A stretch of DNA of 64,000 nucleotides. It comes from Ardenticatenaceae bacterium (GTDB lineage: Bacteria; Chloroflexota; Anaerolineae; Promineifilales; Promineifilaceae). This document shows, piece by piece, positions 25,600 through 33,179 of this stretch. The stretch is from contig JACKCD010000008.1 of assembly GCA_020634215.1 (NCBI GenBank), positions 1 to 64,000 on the forward strand, read 5' to 3'. The notes under the pieces were generated by a model. The model had not been told where the DNA came from. It saw only the letters and a list, made by a program, of their open reading frames with translations, and made no database searches. Both the position numbers and the translations under genes were made by a program. Every line of letters begins with the position of its first letter. Position 1 is the first letter of the stretch.

Positions 25600-26037
25600 C
25601 TACTTGACCTGCTGAACCAAAGCCAGCGTCACCATTGCCTTTGATACCAGCGTCTGTTTCTCTCCCGCCACAGCAAAGACCGATGACTCGACCACGGTGA
25701 GCTGCCGGCCGGGTCGCAGGACATCCGCGCGGCAAAAGAGACGATCAGCAACGGCCGTTCGCAGCAAATTAATCTTAAACTCCACCGTCAGCACCAGCTC
25801 ATCTACCCTCATCAGCGTGCCCGCCGCCGCCCCCGCCGTATGATCTGCCATCGTCGCCTGCACCCCGGCATGAACAAAACCGTCCTGCTGCCAATGGCGC
25901 GGCTCCACCGCCAACTCCGTCTCGCACCAACCGGGGCCACAACCCCGCAGCCGGTACCCCACATCCTGAATAAATCGCGCCGAAACAAAGATGTTGGCCA
26001 CTCGTGCTTTGTAATCACTATTTTTAACAACAAACAT
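25600..26037 (-). CDS. PaaI-type hotdog-fold thioesterase
   Basis: 145 residues with the PaaI active-site helix motif HAGVQATMADHTAGAAAG and preceding strand GWCETELAVEPRHWQQDGFV. Later strands are LTVEFKINLLRTA and LFCRADVLRPGRQLTVVESSVFA. These soluble enzymes hydrolyse acyl-CoA thioesters, often aromatic or medium-chain. A repeat element lies directly upstream. It precedes the regulator gene on the same strand by about 155 bases and a separate promoter, so it is probably not part of the borosin operon. Confidence 0.88.
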   Translation of the reverse strand: MFVVKNSDYKARVANIFVSARFIQDVGYRLRGCGPGWCETELAVEPRHWQQDGFVHAGVQATMADHTAGAAAGTLMRVDELVLTVEFKINLLRTAVADRLFCRADVLRPGRQLTVVESSVFAVAGEKQTLVSKAMVTLALVQQVK

Positions 26038-26040
26038 TTT

Positions 26041-26100
26041 TTGGAGATTGGAGATTGGAGATTAGGGATTGGGCAATCTCCAATCTCTAATCTCTAATCT
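26041..26100. repeat. Heptad inverted repeat (AGATTGG type)
   Basis: Left arm GGAGATTGGAGATTGGAGATT at 26042-26062 (given here without its variable loop) and right arm 26075-26100 are complementary. Third copy of the family at 237 and 4726. Confidence 0.8.
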
Positions 26101-26103
26101 CAT

Positions 26104-26712
26104 CTAACGTCCCGTACCAGCGTCATCGCGGATGGAGGCCAGGAATTGATTAACGGCCGTTTCATCCCAACCGGCCTCATCGCCCATCACCATCACCATC
26201 GCTCCCGACCCGTTCTTGGCCTCAAAAATGCCAAAGATTTGCCGCACCGTTTGCCCGTTTTCATCCGTCCCTTCCAGCGTTGTTAAGACGGCTGGCTTCC
26301 CATTAATCACCGCCTGTTCCGTCGCCACCACCGCAAAGGCCACATTTCCCTGTCGGCCGGCCTGCTGCCCAATCGCATCCTGCATTTGCTGCCGCATATC
26401 CTCATCATTTATCGGAATCCCGGATGGGAACTGCATCAAGGCCATCATCTGCCCGCTGCCGCCTTCTGGCACAATAAACACCATCCGCATTCCCAGGATT
26501 TGTACCCCACCTTCCTCTTTATACCCAGACGGCAGCTCATAATCCACAATCTCCTGCCCCACATCGGCCGCTGCATCGCCCTCTACCACGCTGTCACTTG
26601 CCACCCGCGTGACAAACATCGGGATAATCACCATAAATGCCACCGTGATAATACAGCACGTCGCCAACAAAACGCCCAACACAATCAACACAATTTTTGT
26701 ATTTCGACTCAT
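26104..26712 (-). CDS. Single-pass membrane protein of unknown function
   Basis: About 202 residues from ATG 26712, which has GGAGG roughly a dozen bases upstream. One N-terminal helix (IVLIVLGVLLATCCIITVAFMVI) anchors an outside domain with LPSGYKEEGGVQILGMRMVFIV, MMALMQFPSG and GAMVMVMGDEAGWDE. These match no family that I can name. Met- and Gly-rich strands near the C-terminus suggest a small beta domain. The divergent neighbour encodes another envelope protein. Confidence 0.75.
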   Translation of the reverse strand: MSRNTKIVLIVLGVLLATCCIITVAFMVIIPMFVTRVASDSVVEGDAAADVGQEIVDYELPSGYKEEGGVQILGMRMVFIVPEGGSGQMMALMQFPSGIPINDEDMRQQMQDAIGQQAGRQGNVAFAVVATEQAVINGKPAVLTTLEGTDENGQTVRQIFGIFEAKNGSGAMVMVMGDEAGWDETAVNQFLASIRDDAGTGR

Positions 26713-26809
26713 GACCAAAAGCCTCCAAATTTTATAAAGCTACATGCTTCTGTACGCAAGCAGCAAGCAGCAAGTCGCAACCATTTCCCTACACAAATCC
26801 TTAATCTTT

Positions 26810-26838
26810 TTGTTTCCCCGCCGCTTCCTCGCTATAGT
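26810..26838 (+). promoter_or_regulatory. Promoter giving a possibly leaderless message
   Basis: -35 TTGTTT (26810-26815), 17-base spacer, -10 TATAGT (26833-26838). The ATG of the CAP/LysM gene is at 26846, about where transcription would begin, and there is no ribosome-binding site before it. Confidence 0.5.
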
Positions 26839-26845
26839 TAGCCCG

Positions 26846-28180
26846 ATGCGAAATAGAGTGTACATAGCTTGCTTGCTGCTGATTTGTCTTTTGGGGCTAT
26901 CGTGGCGTGGGGGCAAAACGGTCGTTTTTGCCCAAGACCCCGCCAGCGACATTGCCCGCCTCGTCAACGAGCTACGCGCTGGCTACGGCCTGCCCGCCTT
27001 CAGCTATAACCCCACCCTGGCCGCCGCTGCCCAAAATCAGGCCAACTGGATGGCCGCCACCGGCATCTACAGCCACACCCAGAGCAACGGCTCCACGCCG
27101 CAAAGCCGCGCCGAAGCCGTCGGCTACGTCGGTTATGTTTCCGAAAACATCGTCGGCGGCACCCAGCTTAGCGCCGCGCAAGGGGTTGTGTGGTGGCGCA
27201 ACAGCGCGGTGCATTTTAATACCATGGTTGCTACTCGCTACACGCAAATAGGCGTGGGCTATGCCTCCGGGCAAGACCAAAACTTTTATGTGTTGGTGGT
27301 AGGCAACCCATCTGACCAGCCGCCCAGCCGCCGCCCGGCGCAAGCCGATGCCGCCCCGGTGATGGTGGCCCCCATCATCCTCAGCCCGCCGCGTGAAGAC
27401 GGCTCCATTGTCCACCAGGTGCTGCCGGGACAAACGTTTTGGGCCATTGCTGCCCGCTATGAAGTGCCGCTCAACGACATCTTCCTTTACAACAACCTGA
27501 CGGAAAATTCGCTGCTCAAGCCGGGTGACGAACTGCTCATTCGCCTGGCCGAAGGGCAAGCACCGCCGCCAACCCCCACCCCACCCGCCACCCACATTGT
27601 GCGCGAGGGGGATTCGGCGTGGTCTATTGCCGCCTGGTACAACATCGGGCTGGCTGATTTTCTCTGGTACAACAATTTGACCGAGGATGACTTTTTGCAG
27701 CCGGGTGAAGAGGTCATCATTCGGCTGCTGCCCGGGCAATCGCCGCCGCCAACGGCCACGCCGCTGGTGAACCACGTGGTAGCCGTGGGAGAATCGCTGT
27801 GGACGATTGCGGCGCGGCACAAATTAACGCTGGCGGAGTTGCTGGCGTGGAATGGGCTAAGCGAAAATGCTGTGGTGCATCCCGGCGATGAGCTGCGGGT
27901 GGTACCCCCGGCCACGCCAACCAGCGAGCCAACAACCACGCCAGTGCCCACCGATGCGCCAACGGCCACGCCGACCTTCGCAGCAACGATGGTGGCAAAA
28001 ACGGCCGTTTCTCCCACCCCAACCCCCACCCCCCTCGCCCTCCCCGCCACCCCTATCCCCGTCCAAACCGCCAGTGCGCTCAGCTTCTCCCCTATGACCA
28101 TTGGCATCGGGCTGCTGGTGCTGGGATTAACGGCCGTTGGCGGCGTTGCCATGCTGCTGCTAGGCAAACAAGGCAAATAG
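26846..28180 (+). CDS. Cell-envelope CAP-domain protein with three LysM repeats
   Basis: 444 residues. A signal peptide (ACLLLICLLGLSWRGG) leads to a CAP/SCP domain (IARLVNELRAGYGLPAFSYN, AANQ-like NQANWMAATGIYSHTQ, VSENIVGG, YTQIGVGYASG). Three LysM modules follow: HQVLPGQTFWAIAARYEVP, HIVREGDSAWSIAAWYNIG and HVVAVGESLWTIAARHKLT, each ending in a LKPGDEL-type loop. A Pro/Thr-rich linker and a C-terminal membrane helix (IGIGLLVLGLTAVGGVAMLLL) come last. LysM binds cell-wall or surface glycans; the CAP part's role is unknown. The frame extends upstream to 26744, but the ATG at 26846 starts the signal peptide. Confidence 0.92.
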   Translation: MRNRVYIACLLLICLLGLSWRGGKTVVFAQDPASDIARLVNELRAGYGLPAFSYNPTLAAAAQNQANWMAATGIYSHTQSNGSTPQSRAEAVGYVGYVSENIVGGTQLSAAQGVVWWRNSAVHFNTMVATRYTQIGVGYASGQDQNFYVLVVGNPSDQPPSRRPAQADAAPVMVAPIILSPPREDGSIVHQVLPGQTFWAIAARYEVPLNDIFLYNNLTENSLLKPGDELLIRLAEGQAPPPTPTPPATHIVREGDSAWSIAAWYNIGLADFLWYNNLTEDDFLQPGEEVIIRLLPGQSPPPTATPLVNHVVAVGESLWTIAARHKLTLAELLAWNGLSENAVVHPGDELRVVPPATPTSEPTTTPVPTDAPTATPTFAATMVAKTAVSPTPTPTPLALPATPIPVQTASALSFSPMTIGIGLLVLGLTAVGGVAMLLLGKQGK

Positions 28181-28200
28181 CAAAATATTGGAAAAACAGA

Positions 28201-28283
28201 TTTCACCGCAGAGGGCGCAAAGATCGCAAAGATTCAACTTGTTTTCTTCTCTTCCTTTGCGCCCTTTGCGTCCTTTGCGGTTC
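28201..28283. repeat. Simple inverted repeat of CGCAAAG units
   Basis: Units GGGCGCAAAGATCGCAAAG and the complement CTTTGCGCCCTTTGCG form a hairpin between the convergent CAP/LysM and Cys/Met enzyme genes. Confidence 0.7.
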
Positions 28284-28303
28284 AAAAATTTTCCAATCCT
28301 TGC

Positions 28304-29485
28304 TTAAAAAATCGCCAACGCCTGCGCCAGGTCAGCAAGCAAATCCTCCACGTCCTCAATTCCGGTTGAGTAGCGAATCAGGCTTTCAGGGATGCCCATC
28401 GCCGCCCGTTCTTCGGCCGTGCATTCAACGTGGCTGGTGGTAGCAGGCGGCCCCACGATGGTTTCGACCGCGCCTAAATTGGCAGCGGCGTGCGCCAGCC
28501 GCAGCCGGGGCAAGAAACGACGCACAGCATCAAGGCTGTTTTCCTTGAGCATAAAGCTCATCATGCCACCAAACCCGCTCATCTGCTTTTGGGCAATGAC
28601 GTGGCCGGAGTGGGAAGCTAAACCGGGGTAGAAAACGCGCTCGATGGCGGGGTGGCTTTCCAAAAATTGGGCAATTTGCATGGCACTAGCGTTTTGCTGC
28701 CGCACCCGCAAATGGAGCGTTTTCATGCCGCGCAGCAGCAAATAGGCCGCCATGGGGTGAAGCGTAGCCCCGTTGATCTCGCGGTAATGGTACACCTGCT
28801 GCACCAACTCCTTGTTGCCGCAAATGACCCCGCCCAGCGCGTCGGCGTGGCCGCCCAGGAATTTGGTGGCACTGTGGAGAACGAGGTCGGCACCGAGGGT
28901 TAACGGCCGTTGATTCACCGGCGTGGCAAAGGTATTGTCCACAATCACCGTTGCCCCCACCCGCTTGCCAGCCGCCGCCAGCCGCGCCAGATCCACCACC
29001 TTGGTCGTCGGGTTGGTTGGGCTTTCCAGGTAAACCACTTCACACCCTTTGGCAATCTCGGCCTCAATTTGCTCATGGTCAGTGGTGTCACACAGCGTCA
29101 CGTTGACCTGAAAACGGGGCAAAAACTCGGTAAAAATAACGTTTGTCCCGCCGTAAGTGTCCTTCACCGACACCACCCGCTGCCCCGGTGACAGCAGGGC
29201 AAACAGGGCGCTGCTGATAATCCCCATGCCGGTGGCGGCACTGGTGGCGGCCTCGGCCCCTTCCAACTGACGCACCTTTTCTTCAAAGGCATGGACGGTG
29301 GGGTTCGTGTTACGACCATAAATGTGGCCTTCTTTTTCCCCTAGTGCCACCGCCAGCCAATCGTCCAAATCACGGTAACCAAAGGAAACGCTATGGACAA
29401 CGGGCACCTGGGTCGCCCCCTGTAGCAAATAGCTTTCTTCACCCGCCCAAATACATTGGGTGCCTATTTTTGGTGTTTCAATCAT
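28304..29485 (-). CDS. Cys/Met metabolism PLP enzyme (cystathionine gamma-synthase/lyase family)
   Basis: 393 residues with the full set of trans-sulfuration family motifs: YGRNTNPTVHAFEEKVRQLEG, the KDTYGGTNVIF loop, YLESPTNPT, IVDNTFATPVNQRPL and the PLP lysine in HSATKFLGGHAD. The C-terminal part carries LGAVETIVGPPATTSHV and IRYSTGIEDVEDLLADL. The family makes or breaks cystathionine or homocysteine derivatives, and sequence alone does not settle synthase, lyase or methionine gamma-lyase. GGAAGAAG precedes the ATG. It is separated from the thiamine-binding protein gene by a repeat-filled gap. Confidence 0.92.
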   Translation of the reverse strand: MIETPKIGTQCIWAGEESYLLQGATQVPVVHSVSFGYRDLDDWLAVALGEKEGHIYGRNTNPTVHAFEEKVRQLEGAEAATSAATGMGIISSALFALLSPGQRVVSVKDTYGGTNVIFTEFLPRFQVNVTLCDTTDHEQIEAEIAKGCEVVYLESPTNPTTKVVDLARLAAAGKRVGATVIVDNTFATPVNQRPLTLGADLVLHSATKFLGGHADALGGVICGNKELVQQVYHYREINGATLHPMAAYLLLRGMKTLHLRVRQQNASAMQIAQFLESHPAIERVFYPGLASHSGHVIAQKQMSGFGGMMSFMLKENSLDAVRRFLPRLRLAHAAANLGAVETIVGPPATTSHVECTAEERAAMGIPESLIRYSTGIEDVEDLLADLAQALAIF

Positions 29486-29519
29486 GCTTCTTCCATCCTT
29501 TCAACGTGTTTTTCCCAGC

Positions 29520-29615
29520 CAAAAGCAATTTTTAGACAGGATTAACAGGATTTTACAGGATTTTTGAGGCTGATCATGCTTGTGTAGCCGAGCTTTCCAA
29601 TCCTCGGCTACATCT
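29520..29615. repeat. Short direct repeats ACAGGATT and a hairpin
   Basis: The gap holds three ACAGGATT-type units (about 29535-29563) and an inverted pair AGCCGAG / CTCGGCT near 29587-29610 that could end the thiB message. Confidence 0.5.
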
Positions 29616-30773
29616 CTACCGGAGTACCACCTCCGTCCACGCTTCAATCCACGCCTCGCGGTTGGCACTGATGGTGGCAGGGTCTAGGGTGGCGGGCTTG
29701 GCGGGGAGTTGGCTAAATTGGGTGAACACATCGGGCAAAACGGCCGTTTTATTGGCCGGGTAAACAAACATATTCAGCGGGATATCCTCCTGAAACTGCT
29801 TGCCTAGCATAAAATCCACCAACTGCTGTGCTTCGGCTTCGTGCGGCGTGCCGCGCAAAATGCCGACAAACTCAATTTGGCGGAAGCAGGTGCCGTCGCC
29901 TACCATGGCAGCGGTTGGCGCGTCGCTCATTGGCTCGGCGGCAAAAAAGACTTCCGCCGGAGGACTACTGGCGTAGCTGACCACAATCGGCCGTTCGCCG
30001 TCCGATGCCGCCGAGAATTGCCCCCAATACGCCTCCTCCCAGCCGGCCGTCACCAGCACGTCGTTGTCCACAAGCTGCTGCCAATAATCGAGGTAGCCAT
30101 CCTCGCCAAAGGTTGACATCGTTGCCAGCAAAAAGGCCAGCCCCGGCGTGGAAGTGGCCGGGTTTTGCACCACCGTCAACCCCGCATATGCCGGGTCAAC
30201 CAAATCGGCCAACGTCTGCGGTGGAGCTAACCCCGCTTCTGTAAACCATGCTTTGTCATAATTCAGGCACACATCGCCAAAATCCATGGGCAGCACCCGG
30301 TTTTGGCCGTCCAGCTTAAGGCTGTCATCAATGTTTGCCAGCTCCGGCGAGGCGTAGGGCAAAAAAATGTCATTTTCCAGGGCGCGGCTGAGAAAGGTGT
30401 TATCTACTCCATAGGCCACGTCGGCCAGCGGGTTGTCCCTGGCTAGGATCGCCTGATTGAGCATCGAGCCGCCATCGCCAGCCTTAAAAACCTCAACCGG
30501 TATGCCGGTTTCGGCGGTAAACGCTTCCATCGTGGCGGCACTGATTTCAAAGCTGTCGTGGGTCATCAGGCGTAACGTTACTGGTTCGGCCGACCCGCAG
30601 GCGGCCAGCAGCAAAATAACGAGCAACCAACCAAATTTTTTAACTATACAGGTGGTGTCCAAGATAGTTGCCAAGCAGGGTGTCATACCCGCGAACGCGG
30701 GAATCCATACGCGACCTAACTGGATTCCCGCTTTCGCGGGAATGACAACGGTATAGTTGTTAAATTTTTTCAT
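29616..30773 (-). CDS. thiB: Thiamine ABC transporter substrate-binding lipoprotein (ThiB-like) with translated insertion
   Basis: A 385-residue periplasmic-type binding protein of the ThiB/TbpA group, with PVTLRLMTHDSFEIS, FKAGDGGSMLNQAILARDNPLADVAYGVDNTFLSRAL and PMDFGDVCLNYDKAWF. A TPP riboswitch lies upstream, which agrees with thiamine uptake. The lipoprotein signal (KKFGWLLVILLLAAC) does not start at Met but at residue 44. A 120-base palindromic element inserted right after the first four codons adds VIPAKAGIQ...WIPAFAGMT in frame. ATG 30773 has AAGGAG. No thiP or thiQ gene is nearby. Whether the extended signal still works is open. Confidence 0.85.
   Translation of the reverse strand: MKKFNNYTVVIPAKAGIQLGRVWIPAFAGMTPCLATILDTTCIVKKFGWLLVILLLAACGSAEPVTLRLMTHDSFEISAATMEAFTAETGIPVEVFKAGDGGSMLNQAILARDNPLADVAYGVDNTFLSRALENDIFLPYASPELANIDDSLKLDGQNRVLPMDFGDVCLNYDKAWFTEAGLAPPQTLADLVDPAYAGLTVVQNPATSTPGLAFLLATMSTFGEDGYLDYWQQLVDNDVLVTAGWEEAYWGQFSAASDGERPIVVSYASSPPAEVFFAAEPMSDAPTAAMVGDGTCFRQIEFVGILRGTPHEAEAQQLVDFMLGKQFQEDIPLNMFVYPANKTAVLPDVFTQFSQLPAKPATLDPATISANREAWIEAWTEVVLR
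30642..30761 (-). mobile_element. 120-bp palindromic/MITE-like insertion inside thiB
   Basis: The element is bounded by AACTATAC (30642) and GTATAGTT (end near 30758) inverted ends, and flanked by the 9-base direct repeat AAATTTTTT at 30633-30641 and 30762-30770. It contains two hairpins, CCCGCGAACGCGGG and ATTCCCGCTTTCGCGGGAAT, that are inverted copies of one another. This GTCATTCCCGCG...CGGGAATCCA type is a widespread bacterial palindromic repeat. It has no internal stop in the thiB frame. Confidence 0.75.
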
Positions 30774-30794
30774 CTTCGATCTCCTTATTGCAAT

Positions 30795-30823
30795 AAAAAA
30801 GCCACCTGTTCGCGCAGGTGGCT
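30795..30823 (-). terminator. Expression-platform terminator of the TPP riboswitch
   Basis: Minus strand: AGCCACCTG, loop CGCGAA, CAGGTGGCT, followed by six T. It lies between the aptamer and the thiB RBS, the standard position for transcription attenuation. Confidence 0.9.
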
Positions 30824-30841
30824 TTGGTTTATTCATCGTCA

Positions 30842-30938
30842 CATTCCTACGCCAGCATTATCTGGATCAGGTTAAACGGTTCGCTCCACGTGTTTTAGAA
30901 GCATCTCAGCCTGGTGTTGCCCAAGCTCCCGTGTGTTT
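30842..30938 (-). ncRNA. TPP riboswitch aptamer (THI element)
   Basis: Minus strand shows both thi-box hallmarks: GGCTGAGATGC (the CUGAGA pyrimidine-binding loop) and ACCTGATCCAGATAATGCTG with GCGTAGGAA (the pyrophosphate-binding helix junction). The aptamer precedes a T-run terminator and then the thiB gene, so thiamine pyrophosphate should end transcription early. Confidence 0.95.
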
Positions 30939-31022
30939 ACTTATTGTAGGAATTATAGCTAAGGCAGCCATTGCGGCAAATTAACGCTTTTATAAAGAGT
31001 ATTGCAAGGAAAATTGGCCTTA

Positions 31023-32123
31023 TTAAAGGGAGTGCCAAGAAGACGCAAAACGGTCGCTATGTAATTCGCTCAGAGCGGCTAACATGGCTTGAGCATTGTC
31101 ACGTTCCCATCCCCTACCTTGGGTTTTGAGGCGATGGTGAACGACTGTATTGATTCCACTTTCCACACAGCCACTGCCAATGGGATAGCCAGCAATACGG
31201 TAGCGATGGTAAGCCAAACGCTCTTGCTGGTTGTCAACATAACCTAAAGCTGAGGCAACTTGTTCATCCTCAGTGGGTGGGAGTTGATTCAGAGCGGCAA
31301 TGACACCTTCTGTATCCCCTAACCAGAGCGCATCTAACTGGCAATTAACCCACTGCCGTCGTCGGTCAGCTTGCGGGAAATAATGGCTACCGATGAACCA
31401 GATTTTCTCTGTGAGATGATACCAGTCAACAATTTGCACAACATCAGGAAAGTTTTCTGTCGTAATCCGTTCAATCCAACGCGCACCATCAGCGACGGCA
31501 CTGACTTTATCGCACTCAGGCACCTGGCGGCGTAACGCTTCTACATATTGATATTGCCCAGCCGTGTCAGCATCCCACAGACCCGCTTGATAACTATGAT
31601 TTTCAATCATCATCTGTGGTTCATAGGGCGCATACCGTCGGCTGTCTGTTGGCGGCACCAATTCTGCTGCTGTTTTGGGTCGCACGGCAGAGATAACCGT
31701 CATTTTCACCTCTTTCCAACCTTCGCCTCTGATGTGAATCATCCCTCCATCACTAGACAGTGTCGCTTGCTTCACAATGGGTTTAACCGGTACTGGCATA
31801 GCTGGTTCGGCTCGTAGGGGGTCAAAAACAGCCTCAACCAGTTCTTGCCGAGCTTCTTCCACCAGCCCACCCCACCCTTGTGTTACTTGACGCACACTTT
31901 CTCTAGAGATTGAACAGCCCACCGCGTCGCTGACTGCCTCAGCAGCTAGGCCAAACGATTTTCCCATCAGCCCTTGTCGCGTTGTTATTCGCGCCATCCC
32001 TCCGCTCCAATGGTCACTTCTCAAGCCCAGCTTCTGATCCAGAGGGAAAAAAAGCTGTCCCTTGACACGGGTTGGGACAGCTATAGTAGGCGCGTTTAAG
32101 CCTCGTTTCTCCTTCAACCCCAT
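31023..32123 (-). CDS. ISKra4-type transposase, frame B (catalytic part)
   Basis: 366 codons in the second frame of the element. It includes LFFPLDQKLGLRSDHWSGGMAR, SRESVRQVTQGWGGL, KQATLSSDGGMIHIRGEGWKE, VAVADGARW-type Asp motif (KVSAVADGARWIERI), IVDWYHLTEKIW and GYPIGSGCVESGINTVVHHRLK. These are the DDE and C-terminal blocks of ISKra4-family transposases. It overlaps frame A; a protein joined at the T7 run near 32050 would read GTAFFPLDQKLGL, the usual family sequence. Confidence 0.85.
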   Translation of the reverse strand: MGLKEKRGLNAPTIAVPTRVKGQLFFPLDQKLGLRSDHWSGGMARITTRQGLMGKSFGLAAEAVSDAVGCSISRESVRQVTQGWGGLVEEARQELVEAVFDPLRAEPAMPVPVKPIVKQATLSSDGGMIHIRGEGWKEVKMTVISAVRPKTAAELVPPTDSRRYAPYEPQMMIENHSYQAGLWDADTAGQYQYVEALRRQVPECDKVSAVADGARWIERITTENFPDVVQIVDWYHLTEKIWFIGSHYFPQADRRRQWVNCQLDALWLGDTEGVIAALNQLPPTEDEQVASALGYVDNQQERLAYHRYRIAGYPIGSGCVESGINTVVHHRLKTQGRGWERDNAQAMLAALSELHSDRFASSWHSL

Positions 32124-32397
32124 AAATTGTTTTCTCGAATGTGCCTTTGTATTTCATCTTCGCTCCACATTCATGACACTGAGGCAACTCTAGCTGTTTG
32201 CCCTCATCCCGTCCGTTGACAAAGATGGTCAGGCTTCGTCCCATTAACTGCCGCCGACTTTTCCGGGCTTGTTCTTCGATGGCCTCAAATGTCGCTGTCG
32301 GATGCTTATCGTACCAATTTTCCATGTCTTCAAACAGTTCTTCGGCATAGCTCATGTAGGCAGCTTTGCGCTCGGCTCGACTCATTATGTCATTCAT
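32014..32397 (-). CDS. ISKra4-type transposase, frame A (N-terminal part)
   Basis: 127 codons from ATG 32397, with GAGGTG before it. The N-terminal domain holds AEELFEDMENWYDKHPTATFEAIEEQAR and a zinc-binding pair CHECGAKM...YYSCPNPC. It ends shortly after a run of seven T, where frame B takes over. Loss of one T (or skipping of one base) joins the two frames, so this is either a programmed shift, RNA polymerase slippage, or an inactivating mutation. Confidence 0.8.
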   Translation of the reverse strand: MNDIMSRAERKAAYMSYAEELFEDMENWYDKHPTATFEAIEEQARKSRRQLMGRSLTIFVNGRDEGKQLELPQCHECGAKMKYKGTFEKTIYGVEGETRLKRAYYSCPNPCQGTAFFPSGSEAGLEK

Positions 32398-32449
32398 TTT
32401 TTCACCTCTTCCTTTACAACTCCTTCCGCCAAAAAACGTTGCTATACTC

Positions 32450-32669
32450 GACAATTAAATATTATGACGTAGCCGGTGCCTTGGTCAGTACACAAACGCA
32501 AACGATTCCCTCACAAGCATCAGCCACGTTTTATCCTGTTCCTCCCTCTGGAACTTCGTTTACTGGTGCAGCAACTCTAACGGCCTCGCAGAATCTGGCA
32601 GTTGTTGTTAATCATGTGAAATCTGGTAGTGGAGACATGCTAATGAGCCATATAGGAATTAACCGCTAA
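32450..32669 (+). pseudogene. 3' stump of a secreted-protein gene cut by the IS
   Basis: Beginning exactly at the IS end, an open frame encodes IKYYDVAGALVSTQTQTIP, SFTGAATLTASQNLAVVVNH and MLMSHIGINR, then a TAA. The style (YYD.AGAL, ATLTASQ) is that of extracellular beta-sandwich repeats common in chloroflexotan surface proteins. No start or signal peptide remains, and the 5' part is not on the other side of the IS. Confidence 0.65.
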
Positions 32670-32690
32670 TTTTCGGGTAGTCAATTTGCT

Positions 32691-32740
32691 AGGAGAAGAA
32701 AGATACGATATTTATTCTAGCTATCTTTCTTCTCCTTTAA
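32691..32740 (+). terminator. Long hairpin after the stump, likely old terminator
   Basis: AGGAGAAGAAAGATA (32691-32705) pairs with TATCTTTCTTCTCCT (32722-32736) followed by TTTAAT-like bases. It lies 20 bases after the stop of the truncated gene. Confidence 0.65.
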
Positions 32741-32945
32741 TCGATAATGAACAAATTGGTTGATGATGTAGAACTTTTGTCTTTATTTTGCTGTTACAAG
32801 AGGTGTTTTCGTAGAAGGGTTTGAAGCATCTGTTTGAAGCATCTGATAGTAGTATATTGTCCATTGGGGGGCGGAGGAAGTTGATTTTGGGGTTGTTATA
32901 TTGAGCCGTTTCATAAGATTCCCATAAAATCTGTCATTCAATAGG

Positions 32946-32974
32946 TTGACACCTTGACTGTGTTCTCATATACT
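32946..32974 (+). promoter_or_regulatory. Strong promoter of rpoB
   Basis: -35 TTGACA (32946-32951), 17-base spacer, -10 TATACT (32969-32974): a near-perfect sigma70-type promoter. The message would have a leader of about 200 bases before rpoB. Apart from this promoter and the leader hairpin, the 32741-33179 gap shows nothing else recognisable. Confidence 0.85.
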
Positions 32975-33053
32975 ACAAGTTCGCGCATCATAGCGTGTTC
33001 TTACAACATGCTTTGGAGCCGCAGCGAATGTAACAAAGAAGTACTACAACGAG

Positions 33054-33092
33054 AAGGGGTGTAAACTGCTGTTGCACCCCTTGTTTGTGGTA
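33054..33092 (+). promoter_or_regulatory. Leader hairpin upstream of rpoB
   Basis: AAGGGGTG (33054-33061) and CACCCCTT (33075-33082) form a stem followed by GTTTGTGG. A similar hairpin followed by GTTTGTCG lies in the rpsL leader. It may be an attenuator or autoregulatory site. Confidence 0.5.
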
Positions 33093-33179
33093 GTTAATAA
33101 ACAAAACAAACACTGTTGGCTAATAGTAGATTTGTCTTGTTGGTGTAAGAGCTTAGAGTTAGGAGCAGGTGAGTAATAC

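Larger units (their letters stand above)
30997..32449 (-). mobile_element. ISKra4-family insertion sequence
   Basis: About 1453 bases bounded by imperfect inverted ends: GAGTATTGCAAGGAAAATTGG starting at 30997 (21 bases shown in two parts: GAGTATTGCAA, GGAAAATTGGC) and GAGTATAGCAACG read inward from 32449. It carries two overlapping transposase frames. I see no clear target-site duplication. It has cut off the 5' part of a plus-strand secreted-protein gene, and lies between the TPP riboswitch and rpoB. Confidence 0.75.

Noticed and set aside
30642..30761. IPAKAGIQ...IPAFAGMT considered as a real protein domain
   Set aside because: This sequence is the well-known translation of a widespread palindromic repeat, and here it has inverted ends and a flanking direct repeat.
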